From Desulfuromonas versatilis (GTDB lineage: Bacteria; Desulfobacterota; Desulfuromonadia; Desulfuromonadales; NIT-T3), in contig NZ_AP024355.1 in NCBI RefSeq assembly GCF_019704135.1, positions 3,727,034-3,791,033 of the forward strand: a stretch of DNA of 64,000 bases, read 5' to 3'. A model generated the notes under the pieces. That model was not told the origin of the DNA. It saw nothing but the letters and a program-made list of their open reading frames with translations, and made no database searches. Shown here one piece after another: positions 1 to 8,147 of this stretch. The position numbers and the translations under genes were made by a program. Position 1 is the stretch's first letter; each line of letters starts with the position of its first letter.

Positions 1-1
1 A

Positions 2-1465
2 GAGGGCGAAAACGCGGAGCTCGAGCCGATCCGGGTACTGAAACCCCGGGCCAAAACCGGGCTGCGGGGGGGCGCCGCCCTGCTCGGACGTTTCGGCCTG
101 GTACTGGCGATCACCCTAGGCGTCCTGCTGCTCCCCACCCCGCCGGGCCTTTCGGCCGAGGGGCACCGCGCGCTGGCGGCCTTCGCCTTTACCGCAGCCA
201 TCCTCGCCCTGGAACCGGTTTCCCTGCCCATCGCCGCGCTGATGGTCCCCCTGGCCCAGGTGGCCCTGGGGGTGGCCACCACCCCCCAAGCCCTCGAAAC
301 CTTTTCGAGGCCGGTGGTTTTTCTCATCCTCGGCAGTCTGTTTATGGCCGAGGCGCTGCGCAAGCACGGCCTGACCCGCCGGCTCGCCCTGACGGTCATC
401 GTCGCCTCGGGCGGGGGGGTGAAAATGGTGCTGCTGGGGCTGATGGGGCTGGCTGCGGTGTTTTCCATGTGGGTCGAGAACACCGCCACCGCCGCCATGC
501 TCATCCCCGTGGCCATGACCATCTCCAGCCAAGTCGAAGACCCGGAGGAGGCCCGCGCCCTGCTGGTGCTGCTGGTGCTCGGGCTGGCCTACAGCGCCAG
601 CCTCGGCGGCATGGCGACGATCATGGGCGCCGCCCCCAATGCGGTGGCCTCCAGCTTTCTGGCGCAGATCGGCCCCTGGACCTTTTTCGACTGGATGAAG
701 TACGGCCTGCCGGCCTTCCTGCTGATCTTCCCGCTGACCTGGTGGGTCCTGGTCAAGCTGGCCCCGGTACCGGTCAAGCGGCTCGACGTGCAGCCGGCCC
801 GCCAGCAGGTCAAGGAGATGGGGCCGATGAGCCGCACCGAGCGGGAGATCCTGCTGCTGCTGGCCGCCGCCGCCATCCTGTGGATCGGTGGGCCTACCTT
901 CGAAGCGGCCCTGGGCCTGCCCTCGACCCTGCTCTCCTCGGCCATGGTCGCGGTCATTGCGGTCTCCTATCTGGCGGTGCGCGAGATCATCAACTGGGAG
1001 GATCTCAAGGGGGTGAGCTGGGGGATCTTCCTCATCATCGGCGCCGGCCTCTCCCTTGGCGAAACCCTGACCCGCAGCGGCGTCACCGACTGGTTCGCCG
1101 CCCTGCTCAGCCCGGTGATCTCCGAGGCTCCCCTGCTGGTGAGCCTGGTGCTGCTGGTGTTCGTCTCGGCGCTTTTGACCAACCTGCTCAACAACACCAC
1201 CATCACCGCCGTGTTTGTACCCATCCTGATCAGCCTGGCGCGGGACAACCCGGCCTTTGATCCGGTGCAGCTGGTGCTGCCGGTCACCCTGGCCACCACC
1301 TTCGGCTATTCGCTCCCCTCGGCCTCGGGGCGCATGGCCCTGATCGCCGCCACCGGCATCCTCACCCGCACCGAGATGATGCGCTACGGTCTGATCATCA
1401 CCCTGATCAGTTCGGTGGCCCTGGCCCTGTTTTTTTACGCCCTGGCACTTCTGGGCTGGATCTAG
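2..1465 (+). CDS. SLC13/DASS-type anion:sodium symporter permease (5' partial)
   Basis: The reading frame is open from the first bases of the window, so the N-terminus lies upstream; about 487 residues are visible. It is strongly hydrophobic with many membrane segments. Two short motifs typical of the SLC13/ArsB-NhaD fold are seen: VENTATAAMLIP in the first half and LNNTTITAVFVP in the second, matching the paired Asn-Thr hairpins that bind sodium and substrate in this family. Members import dicarboxylates, sulfate or similar anions across the inner membrane; the substrate cannot be told here. The next gene, a small NAD-binding protein, starts 14 bp downstream and is probably co-transcribed. 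Confidence 0.85.
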   Translation, partial: EGENAELEPIRVLKPRAKTGLRGGAALLGRFGLVLAITLGVLLLPTPPGLSAEGHRALAAFAFTAAILALEPVSLPIAALMVPLAQVALGVATTPQALETFSRPVVFLILGSLFMAEALRKHGLTRRLALTVIVASGGGVKMVLLGLMGLAAVFSMWVENTATAAMLIPVAMTISSQVEDPEEARALLVLLVLGLAYSASLGGMATIMGAAPNAVASSFLAQIGPWTFFDWMKYGLPAFLLIFPLTWWVLVKLAPVPVKRLDVQPARQQVKEMGPMSRTEREILLLLAAAAILWIGGPTFEAALGLPSTLLSSAMVAVIAVSYLAVREIINWEDLKGVSWGIFLIIGAGLSLGETLTRSGVTDWFAALLSPVISEAPLLVSLVLLVFVSALLTNLLNNTTITAVFVPILISLARDNPAFDPVQLVLPVTLATTFGYSLPSASGRMALIAATGILTRTEMMRYGLIITLISSVALALFFYALALLGWI

Positions 1466-1479
1466 CGGGAGAACCCACG

Positions 1480-1824
1480 ATGCGCGTTCTAATTATCGGC
1501 GCCGGCCGCACCGGCGCCAAGGTCATCCAGCAGCTGCAGAAAAACCCTGATATCGTGATCCTGACCGCCGACCCGCGCAAGGAACTCTTTGCGGTGGAGC
1601 AGGGGATTATCGAGAAGGTAGACATCCGCGAGGCCCTGACCCCCCTGACCCTGGCACATGTGCTGGAAAAGACCACGCCGGACCTGGTATTGCTGGCCAT
1701 GCCGACCGAGGATATGGGTCTGGGCAGAGCCCCCGGAATGGACATCCTGGCCGGGGCGTTGCGCGAGGAGTTGGCCGCCCTGGCCAAGGTCCCGGTGATC
1801 GAGGTGGCCAGGGCGGTGCGGTGA
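1480..1824 (+). CDS. Small TrkA-N-like NAD-binding protein
   Basis: A 114-residue protein beginning MRVLIIGAGRTGAKV, a Rossmann-fold dinucleotide-binding start with the GxGxxG pattern (GAGRTG, residues 7-12). It resembles the N-terminal half of TrkA/RCK regulatory subunits but lacks a second (RCK_C) domain, so it is shorter than usual TrkA proteins. It follows the SLC13-type transporter by 14 bp and may be a cytoplasmic regulatory partner of that permease, by analogy with RCK gating of K+ transporters; this is inference. A purine-rich GGGAGAA precedes the ATG. Confidence 0.7.
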   Translation: MRVLIIGAGRTGAKVIQQLQKNPDIVILTADPRKELFAVEQGIIEKVDIREALTPLTLAHVLEKTTPDLVLLAMPTEDMGLGRAPGMDILAGALREELAALAKVPVIEVARAVR

Positions 1825-1934
1825 TGGCAGCCGTTTTCGACACGGGCCTGGATCCTTAGGCTGTTGCGGCCAGCGGGCCTGGTGAGGGTGGATGCCCGGC
1901 GGAATTAAGCTGGGGCAGTAGAAGCATTCTTGAA

Positions 1935-2717
1935 TCATCGAGGCTGTCCAATTCCCAGAAAACCCGCGACCTGGCGGAAATAGGCGTCGAGATCTTCCTC
2001 GACCAGGTAGCGCTCGGGGCCCGGGGGGAGCGTCACCTCGCCGCGATTGACGACGATGATCGGCGCCTGCGTCCCGTAGGGAAGGTAGGACGCCGGGGTG
2101 ACCTGGAGGGTGGAGCCAAGGACCAGCAGCAGATCGCAGCGGGCCACCAACTGTTCGGCCTGCGCGAAGCCATTGACCAGTTCGCCGAAGAACACGATGT
2201 CCGGTTTCAACGCCCCGTTGCAGGAGGCGCAGGCGGCTACCGGCGGCGACGGGCCGCTGAGCATGGCCTTTTCCCACCACTGGTAACTCAGGTCCCGATA
2301 GCGCCTGCCGCACCCCGTGCAGGTGGCGGAGCGGTAGGAGCCGTGCAGTTCGACGACCCGGCGGCTGCCGGCCAACTGGTGGAGCATGTCGATGTTCTGG
2401 GTGATGACACCCGAAAGGCGCCCCTGCTGCTCGAGCGCGGCCAGAAAGCGGTGGGTGAAGGTCGGCCGGATCTCCCTCACCGCCGCCACAAAATCCCGGG
2501 AGAACTCGTAAAAATACTCGGGCGTACGATGGAACCAGCGGATCTCGAAGACCATTTCGGGGTCGTAGCGGCGGGTCACGTAGAGCCCCCGGGGCCCGCG
2601 GAAATCGGGGATCCCCGCCGCGGTGGAGATCCCCGCCCCGGTCAGGGCGACCACGGTATTCGCGTTGCGGATCATCTCGGCACAGCGTTCCGCTTCCAGG
2701 CTCAAAATTTTTCCCAT
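1935..2717 (-). CDS. Sir2-family NAD-dependent protein deacylase
   Basis: A 260-residue sirtuin. Near the N-terminus it has GAGISTAAGIPDFRG (NAD-binding), then TQNIDMLHQLAG and the catalytic-histidine motif VELHGS. A four-cysteine zinc module follows (CTGC and, about 30 residues later, CASC), and the NAD-ribose loop LLVLGSTLQV. It removes acyl groups from protein lysines using NAD. The longest frame reaches 2774, but the ATG at 2717 (MGKILSL) is preceded by a strong GAGGGGG and fits the family start, so it was chosen. The gene stands alone, convergent with the NAD-binding gene to its left and divergent from the nickel operon. Confidence 0.9.
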   Translation of the reverse strand: MGKILSLEAERCAEMIRNANTVVALTGAGISTAAGIPDFRGPRGLYVTRRYDPEMVFEIRWFHRTPEYFYEFSRDFVAAVREIRPTFTHRFLAALEQQGRLSGVITQNIDMLHQLAGSRRVVELHGSYRSATCTGCGRRYRDLSYQWWEKAMLSGPSPPVAACASCNGALKPDIVFFGELVNGFAQAEQLVARCDLLLVLGSTLQVTPASYLPYGTQAPIIVVNRGEVTLPPGPERYLVEEDLDAYFRQVAGFLGIGQPR

Positions 2718-2958
2718 CTGTCCCCCTCTCGCCGATTCACCCGTTGCGGAGGTGCTCCACCCGGCAGGGACCACCTCAGCAACGGGTTCTGAACAGCGAA
2801 GAACCAGCCAAAAGTCAAAACCAATTCCCGGCGTGGCCTGCCGACCGATTCTGCCCCCACAGGGGGCGTCTTCAGGCAGCTATTGCCGGACGAGTTTGTG
2901 CCACGGAATATATAATCGTGCTATTTTCTCCTTGCAACTTCGCGGCGCCAGCCTTATG

Positions 2959-2985
2959 GTGTTACAAATGTAAAACACGTAACAC
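2959..2985. promoter_or_regulatory. NikR operator upstream of nickel-uptake operon
   Basis: A perfect inverted repeat GTGTTAC (2959-2965) and GTAACAC (2979-2985) separated by 13 bases, 18 bp before the nikK start. It is the NikR binding consensus described for deltaproteobacteria (GTGTTAC-N13/14-GTAACAC). Nickel-loaded NikR should repress the downstream importer. No nikR gene is in the window. Confidence 0.85.
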
Positions 2986-3003
2986 GACCAGGAGCAAATC
3001 CCT

Positions 3004-3792
3004 ATGAAAGCTGCCCTCCTGCTGCTGGCCCTGCTGCTCGCGGCCACCCCGGCGCCAGCCCACTTCGGGGCCGTCATCCCCGCCGACGATATCCTCACCC
3101 AGGACGACGAAAAAGTTTTGAACCTCCAGGTGAAATTCATCCACCCCCTGGAAGGGCACTACATGGAGATGGCCAGGCCCCGGCGCTTCGGCGTCCAGCA
3201 CGGCGGGCAGCAGACCGATCTGCTTGCCAGTCTCCAGCCGGCCAGAGGGGGCGGCCCCGAGCAGGAAGAAACGTTCACCTTCTGGAACGCCGAGTTCCAG
3301 GTCCGCCGCCCCGGGGACTACACCTTCTTCGTCGAACCCACACCCTACTGGGAACCGGTGGAGGACAAGTTCATCCTCCACTATACCAAGGTCTGCGTCA
3401 ACGCCCTCGGGCTCGAAGACGGCTGGGATCAGCCCCTTGGCCTGGAAACCGAGATCATTCCCCTCTCCCGCCCCTACGGCCTGTGGACCGGCAACCTGTT
3501 TTCCGGCCAGGTGCTTCTCAAGGGCCAGCCCGTCCCCTTCGCCGAAGTGGAGGTGGAATACCTCAACGCCTCGCCGGACAACCCCGCGACCATCCACCCG
3601 CCGGCCGATCCCTACGTGACCCAGGTGGTCAAGGCCGACGCCAACGGCGTTTTCCACTACGCCATGCCCAGGGCAGGCTGGTGGGGGTTCGCCGCCCTCT
3701 CCGAGGCCGATTGGACGCTCAAGCAAGAGGACCAGGAAAAACCCGTGGAGATCGGCGCCGTCATCTGGGTGCACACCATCGACATGCACTAG
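3004..3792 (+). CDS. nikK: NikK-like DUF4198 periplasmic component of nickel ECF transporter
   Basis: A 262-residue exported protein with a clear signal peptide (residues 1-19, ending APAHF) and a DUF4198-like body. In deltaproteobacteria, genes of this type (NikK) start nickel ECF importer operons. It is first in the operon, directly behind the NikR operator, with AGGAG 9 nt before the ATG. The mature N-terminal His and the [10 protein letters not shown] stretch resemble the metal-handling start seen in DUF4198 proteins. Expected role: periplasmic accessory factor for nickel delivery or gating of the NikM substrate unit. The assignment rests on motif recognition and operon context. Confidence 0.8.
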   Translation: MKAALLLLALLLAATPAPAHFGAVIPADDILTQDDEKVLNLQVKFIHPLEGHYMEMARPRRFGVQHGGQQTDLLASLQPARGGGPEQEETFTFWNAEFQVRRPGDYTFFVEPTPYWEPVEDKFILHYTKVCVNALGLEDGWDQPLGLETEIIPLSRPYGLWTGNLFSGQVLLKGQPVPFAEVEVEYLNASPDNPATIHPPADPYVTQVVKADANGVFHYAMPRAGWWGFAALSEADWTLKQEDQEKPVEIGAVIWVHTIDMH

Positions 3793-3888
3793 GGAGTTCG
3801 ACCCGCCGTAGTTTCCCCGGCGCCCGCCACCACATCCTGCGAGGGAAAAGGGGGCGGCCGGCGCCCACCGGAGTGATAGAGACCCGCC

Positions 3889-4224
3889 ATGAAGAACCTG
3901 CCGCGCATCTGTTGCCTTGCCCTGCTGTCGCTATTGTTGGTGGCCGGCACCGCCCTCGCCCACAAGGTCAACCTCTTCGCCTACGTCGAAGGAGGGACGG
4001 TCTATACCGAAAGTTATTTCCCCGACGGATCCAGGGTGGGCGGCGGGAAGGTCCAGGTCTACGACGGCCAGGACAGCATGCTGCTGGAAGGGACGACCGA
4101 CCAGGAAGGCCTGTTCAGCTTTCCGGTGCCGAAAATCGACGATCTGACCATCGTGATCGAGGCGGGCATGGGCCACAAAAACAGTTTTCGGCTGAACAGG
4201 GCCGAGCTGGAGGGGGGCAGATGA
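3889..4224 (+). CDS. NikL-like exported protein (N-terminal module)
   Basis: A 111-residue protein with a signal peptide (about residues 1-24, LLVAGTALAHKVN, cleaved before a His-Lys start) and a compact carboxypeptidase-regulatory-like beta domain (VYDGQDSMLLEGTTDQEG, FSFPVP). NikL proteins usually join such a domain to a C-terminal coiled coil and membrane anchor. Here the frame ends after the beta domain, and the next gene overlaps its stop (ATGA at 4221). The two small genes together look like a split NikL. Expected role: periplasmic partner of the NikM permease in nickel uptake. Function is inferred from the operon. Confidence 0.65.
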   Translation: MKNLPRICCLALLSLLLVAGTALAHKVNLFAYVEGGTVYTESYFPDGSRVGGGKVQVYDGQDSMLLEGTTDQEGLFSFPVPKIDDLTIVIEAGMGHKNSFRLNRAELEGGR

Positions 4225-4508
4225 GCGGGTTGCGCCGTGTATTGCTGTTGTCGGTTCTCGCCCTGGCCCTGCTGGGCCCGGCCCGGACGGCAGGGGCCGA
4301 GGAGGCTGGCGCCCGGGACGGGGCGGCCGCCGCGCAGCAGGACAACGAGAAACTCTCCGCTGAACTGCGGCGCATCCACCGGGAGATCGCCGCCCTGCGC
4401 GCGGACCTCGACAAACCGGGGATGGAGGACGTGTTTGCCGGCCTCGGCTATATCTTCGGCCTGTTCGGGGTGGCGGCCTTTGTCGCCTCCAGGCGAAAAG
4501 GGGAGTAG
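4221..4508 (+). CDS. Small two-segment membrane protein, NikL C-terminal/NikN-like
   Basis: A 95-residue protein with an N-terminal hydrophobic segment (VLLLSVLALALLGP), a charged helical, probably coiled-coil middle (DNEKLSAELRRIHREIAALRADL) shortened here as residues ~42-64, and a C-terminal membrane helix (GLGYIFGLFGVAAFVAS) ending in basic residues. This topology matches the C-terminal half of NikL and also resembles NikN/CbiN. It overlaps the preceding gene by 4 nt (ATGA) and lies 3 bp before nikM, so translation is probably coupled. Expected to assist metal loading of NikM; the exact family is uncertain. Confidence 0.6.
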   Translation: MSGLRRVLLLSVLALALLGPARTAGAEEAGARDGAAAAQQDNEKLSAELRRIHREIAALRADLDKPGMEDVFAGLGYIFGLFGVAAFVASRRKGE

Positions 4509-4511
4509 CCG

Positions 4512-5141
4512 ATGCATATCTCCGACGGTGTTCTGCCCACCTCGGTGGCGATCGGCAGCTATCTGCTCAGCGCCGGCCTGGCCGCCTGGAGTGCCCGCCG
4601 CACCCGCAGCGCCGACCTGCCAAGGGTCGCGGTGGTCAGCGCGGCCTTTTTCGTCGCCTCCTTGATCCACGTCCCCTTCGGCCCCACCAGCGTGCATCTG
4701 CTGATTCCCGGCTTGGCCGGCGCCCTGCTCGGGGCCTCGGCGTTTCTGGCCATTGGCCTGGGCCTGCTGCTGCAGAGCCTGCTGTTTCAGTTCGGCGGCC
4801 TGACCGCCCTGGGCGCCAATGCCCTGATGATGGGGATCCCGGCGCTAGCCTGCGGCTGGATCTTCCAGCACTTCAAGGGGCAGGGGCGCAAACGCCAGGC
4901 CACTGTCGGCGGCCTGGTCGGGGCCCTGGGGACAGCCCTCTCGGCGCTGGTTCTGGCGCTGCTGCTGATCAGCGGCGGGGAGGATTTCCTCGGCGTCGCC
5001 AAGATCGCCCTGCTTGCCCACCTGCCGGTCTTCGTCATCGAGGGGTTGGTCAGCGCCTTCACCATCGGGTTTCTCGCCCGGGTCAAGCCGGAGCTGCTGG
5101 AGCCCGCCTTCCTGCGCGGGGCCGGGGAGTTCCATGACTGA
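4512..5141 (+). CDS. nikM: ECF transporter substrate-specific permease NikM/CbiM
   Basis: A 209-residue multi-span membrane protein starting MHISDGVLPTSV. The extreme N-terminal Met-His, together with the HI-DGVL motif, forms the buried metal-coordination site of the NikM/CbiM family, which supports this start codon. It is the S component that binds nickel (or cobalt) and moves it through the inner membrane. Nickel rather than cobalt is favoured by the NikR operator and NikK/NikL genes. The nikQ start overlaps its end by 8 bp. Confidence 0.92.
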   Translation: MHISDGVLPTSVAIGSYLLSAGLAAWSARRTRSADLPRVAVVSAAFFVASLIHVPFGPTSVHLLIPGLAGALLGASAFLAIGLGLLLQSLLFQFGGLTALGANALMMGIPALACGWIFQHFKGQGRKRQATVGGLVGALGTALSALVLALLLISGGEDFLGVAKIALLAHLPVFVIEGLVSAFTIGFLARVKPELLEPAFLRGAGEFHD

Positions 5142-6051
5142 GGTCGCCCGCATCGCGTTGCCGCTCTGGCAGATCCTGCTGCTGCTGGTGCCGCCGGCCC
5201 TGCTGGCGGCGGCGCTGGCCGGGCTGCGCTACCTGGGCCGCAGCCGCCGGGAGCGCAGCGAGGAGCGCGATTGGTCGGTCCCGGCCCTGGTGCAGGGGAG
5301 CGGCAACTCGCCCTTCCATCGTTGGGACGTGCGCTGCAAGCTGGCCACCCTGCTGGGCTACGCCTTTATGGTCGCCTCGCTCCAGCAGCTGCCCTCGGCC
5401 CTGGCGGCGGTGGCGCTTTCGGCGGCGGCCCTGGCGGTGGCCCGCACCCCCCTGCCCCGGGTGCTGCTGCGGCTGCTGGCGGTGTGCGGTTTTCTCGGCA
5501 TGCTGCTGGTGGTCATGCCCTTTTCCGCCCCGGCGCATCCGGGGGATACGCTGCTGATCTTCGGCGGCCTGGAGGGCCTCGGCTTCAACCTGCGCGGCCT
5601 GCAGCTGGCGGGGACCATCGCCGCCAAGGGGGTGGCCATCGCCCTGCTCAGCGAGCCGCTGTTCGCCACCGCCCCGCTGCCGGTGACCCTGCACGGCCTG
5701 GCGCGCCTGGGAGCCCCGGAGATGGTCGGGCAGATGGTGCTGCTCAGCCACCGCTACCTGCACGTTTTCCGCCACGAGGCGCAGCGCATGGCCGCGGGCA
5801 TGCAGGTGCGCGGCTTTCGCAAGCGCACCAGCGTCGCCACCCTGCAGGCGGTGGCCAACTTTCTCGGCATGCTCTTCGTACGCAGCTTCGAGCGGACCGA
5901 GCGGGTCTTCGAGGCCATGCAGGCCCGCGGCTATCGCGGCCGGTTTCCCGAGCCGGCCGAGCTGCGCCTGCGGCGAAGCGATCTGCTGCTGGGCGCGGCC
6001 TGCCTGGCTCTGGGGATCACCCTGGTCGCTTTCGACCGGCTGTGGTTCTAA
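5134..6051 (+). CDS. nikQ: ECF transporter transmembrane component NikQ/CbiQ
   Basis: A 305-residue T component with several membrane helices and two cytoplasmic Ala-Arg-Gly-type coupling motifs, AAGMQVRGF and EAMQARGYRG, in the C-terminal third; these helices dock onto the ATPase subunits. The frame is open further upstream inside nikM, but the ATG at 5134 (MTEVARIALPLW) overlaps the nikM stop and gives a normal family N-terminus. It links NikM to the NikO ATPases in the inner membrane. nikO begins 11 bp downstream. Confidence 0.92.
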   Translation: MTEVARIALPLWQILLLLVPPALLAAALAGLRYLGRSRRERSEERDWSVPALVQGSGNSPFHRWDVRCKLATLLGYAFMVASLQQLPSALAAVALSAAALAVARTPLPRVLLRLLAVCGFLGMLLVVMPFSAPAHPGDTLLIFGGLEGLGFNLRGLQLAGTIAAKGVAIALLSEPLFATAPLPVTLHGLARLGAPEMVGQMVLLSHRYLHVFRHEAQRMAAGMQVRGFRKRTSVATLQAVANFLGMLFVRSFERTERVFEAMQARGYRGRFPEPAELRLRRSDLLLGAACLALGITLVAFDRLWF

Positions 6052-6062
6052 GGAGAAGTGCC

Positions 6063-7871
6063 GTGCACGAACTGAACCGCCCCACCCCACTGCCGAGCCC
6101 CGCCTCCGCCCTGTTTGCCCTGCGCGGTCTCGGTCACCGCTACCCGGACGGCACGGCGGCCCTGCAGAGCGTCGACCTGGAGGTGGCGGCCGGGGACCGC
6201 ATCGCCCTGGTCGGCCACAACGGCTCCGGCAAGACCACCCTGGTCAAGCTGCTCTGCGGGCTGCTGAGGCCAAGCGCCGGCACCCTGGAGTACAAGGGGG
6301 AGGCGCTTCGCGGGCCCCACCTGGAGCTGGCCCGCCCGGAGATCGGCCTGCTTTTCCAGGACCCGGACGACCAGCTGTTCGGCCATACCGTCCTCGACGA
6401 CGTCGCCTTCGGGCCGCGCAACCAGGGGCTTTCCGCGCCCCTGGCCGAACAGGCGGCCCGCCGCGCGCTGCAGCAGGTGGACCTGCTGCACCTGGCCTTC
6501 AAGGCGCCGCACAACCTGAGCTTCGGCCAGAAAAAGCGCGCGGCCCTGGCCGGTCTGCTGGCCATGAACCCGCAGGTGCTGATCCTCGACGAGCCGACCG
6601 CCAATCTCGACCGCCGCCAGGAGGAGCTCTTTCTGAGCCTGCTGCGGAATTTTCCCGGGACCCTGATCTGCATCAGCCACGACCTGATCTTCCTCTACGA
6701 GCTCTGCTCGCGGGCAGTGGTGCTGGACGCCGGGCACGTGCATCACGATTACACCCTGCGCGAGCTGGTCACCCAGCGCCAGGCGCTGCGCGAACACGGG
6801 CTCGACTTTTCCTTCCGCTTCACCCTCGCCCCCGACGCAGCCGCACCGCCGGCCGCGGACCCTCCGGCCCCGTCCCAGCAGACAACCGCCGAAGTGCCCC
6901 CCCTGGTCGCCCTGCGCGACTACCGCTATCGCTATCCGGACGGCACCCAGGCGCTGCGCGGTCTGGACCTGGAGATCCGGCCCGGCGAGCGGCTGGCCAT
7001 CGTCGGCGAGAACGGTGCGGGCAAGACCACCCTGCTCTCCTGCCTGCTCGGCCTGCACCAGGGGCGCGGCAGCTTCAGCCTGGCGGGAAGGCCGGTCAAC
7101 CGCAGGCGGCGCCGGGAGCTCTGGCGGCAGGTGGGGATGGTCTTCCAGGACTGCGCCGATCAACTTTTCTGCCCGAGCGTCGCCGAGGAGGCGGCCTTCG
7201 GTCTGCGTCAGCTCGGCTACCCCCAGGAGGAGATCCGCCAGCGGACCGCCAAGGCCCTGGCCCGGGTGCGCCTCGAGGGGTTCGAGGAGCGGGTTCCGCT
7301 GCATCTCTCCGGGGGCGAGCGCAAGCGCCTGGCGCTGGCCTGCGTGCTGGCCATGGAACCGCAGCTGTTGATCCTCGACGAACCGACCGCCGGACTCGAT
7401 CCCCAGGGGGAGGAACTGCTGCTGGAGATCCTGCGCGAGCTCGACTGCACCCTGCTGCTGGTCAGCCACGACATGTTTTTTATCGGCGAGTTGACCCGGC
7501 GAACCCTGGTGATGCACCAGGGCCGGATCGTCGGCGACCTGGCCACCGCCGAATTTTTGCAGGACGGCAGCCTGGCCAGCCTCAACGGCCTGGCCTTCAC
7601 CTACCGGCAGCGCTGCAGCAGCGCTATCCGCGGACTGCAGCACGCCCACGAGCACAGCCACCGGCACCGGCACCTGCACGAGCATCGCCACCGGCACGGC
7701 AGCCTGGAGCACAGCCACCCCCACGAACACGAGCATGAACACCACCACCAGTTTGTCCATGCCCATCCCCCGGGGCATGGCGGCCACGCCCATCCCCCCC
7801 GGAGCCTGCATGACCACGAGCATCCCGGCCACGAGGAGGAAGAGCACGACCATGAGCACGGCCCGGACTGA
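6063..7871 (+). CDS. nikO: Nickel ECF transporter ATPase, two fused ABC domains with His-rich tail
   Basis: A 602-residue tandem ABC ATPase. Domain 1 has Walker A GHNGSGKTT, Q-loop LLFQDPDDQLFG, signature LSFGQKKR and Walker B LILDEPTANLD. Domain 2 has GENGAGKTT, FQDCADQLF, LSGGERKR, LILDEPTAGLD and switch His VSHD. NikO/CbiO is usually one ~270-residue domain, so this is an in-frame fusion supplying both ATPase sites. The last ~75 residues form an exceptionally histidine-rich tail (about 30 His), probably a cytoplasmic nickel buffer. The GTG at 6063 was chosen because AAGGAG lies 7 nt upstream, just after the nikQ stop; the frame is open much further 5' within nikQ, which is a shadow. Confidence 0.9.
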   Translation: MHELNRPTPLPSPASALFALRGLGHRYPDGTAALQSVDLEVAAGDRIALVGHNGSGKTTLVKLLCGLLRPSAGTLEYKGEALRGPHLELARPEIGLLFQDPDDQLFGHTVLDDVAFGPRNQGLSAPLAEQAARRALQQVDLLHLAFKAPHNLSFGQKKRAALAGLLAMNPQVLILDEPTANLDRRQEELFLSLLRNFPGTLICISHDLIFLYELCSRAVVLDAGHVHHDYTLRELVTQRQALREHGLDFSFRFTLAPDAAAPPAADPPAPSQQTTAEVPPLVALRDYRYRYPDGTQALRGLDLEIRPGERLAIVGENGAGKTTLLSCLLGLHQGRGSFSLAGRPVNRRRRRELWRQVGMVFQDCADQLFCPSVAEEAAFGLRQLGYPQEEIRQRTAKALARVRLEGFEERVPLHLSGGERKRLALACVLAMEPQLLILDEPTAGLDPQGEELLLEILRELDCTLLLVSHDMFFIGELTRRTLVMHQGRIVGDLATAEFLQDGSLASLNGLAFTYRQRCSSAIRGLQHAHEHSHRHRHLHEHRHRHGSLEHSHPHEHEHEHHHQFVHAHPPGHGGHAHPPRSLHDHEHPGHEEEEHDHEHGPD

Positions 7872-7957
7872 GCCGGGGCCCTTGAACACCTCCCCTTGCG
7901 AAGCGATCGCGGGCGGATAAAATTGGAGTTCGTTGGACAACTCCAGGGAGGGTGCCT

Positions 7958-8122
7958 ATGCCGACCTACGAATATCGCTGCCGCAAGTGCCAGAAGGATT
8001 TTGTCGAGGTCATGAGCATGGCCGAGCACGACCAGGCGAAAATCCAGTGCCCGGCCTGCAAGAGCGGGGAAGTCGCCCAGCAGTACTCGGTGTTCTATGC
8101 CAAGACCAGCAAAAAAAGCTGA
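7958..8122 (+). CDS. FmdB-family zinc-ribbon protein
   Basis: A 54-residue protein starting MPTYEYRCRKCQKDF, with a second CPAC knuckle at residues 31-34: the typical CxxC...CxxC zinc ribbon of the FmdB/CxxC_CXXC_SSSS family of putative regulatory proteins. The first cysteines are residues 8 and 11. A GGGAGG lies upstream of the ATG. It sits between the nickel operon and a CapA-like gene with no obvious functional link. Its role is unknown; the family has been named after an amidase/formamidase regulator. Confidence 0.85.
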   Translation: MPTYEYRCRKCQKDFVEVMSMAEHDQAKIQCPACKSGEVAQQYSVFYAKTSKKS

Positions 8123-8147
8123 CACCTGAACCAGCCGGGGGGCTTGC

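Noticed and set aside
5271-6062. Very long plus-strand frame giving an 866-codon reading before and including nikO
   Set aside because: The upstream part is a shadow of nikQ; a GTG with a ribosome-binding site at 6063 gives the normal ABC N-terminus.
6048-7940. 630-codon minus-strand frame opposite nikO
   Set aside because: It is the antisense of a GC-rich gene; composition (Gln, Gly, Val rich) and lack of domains mark it as a shadow.
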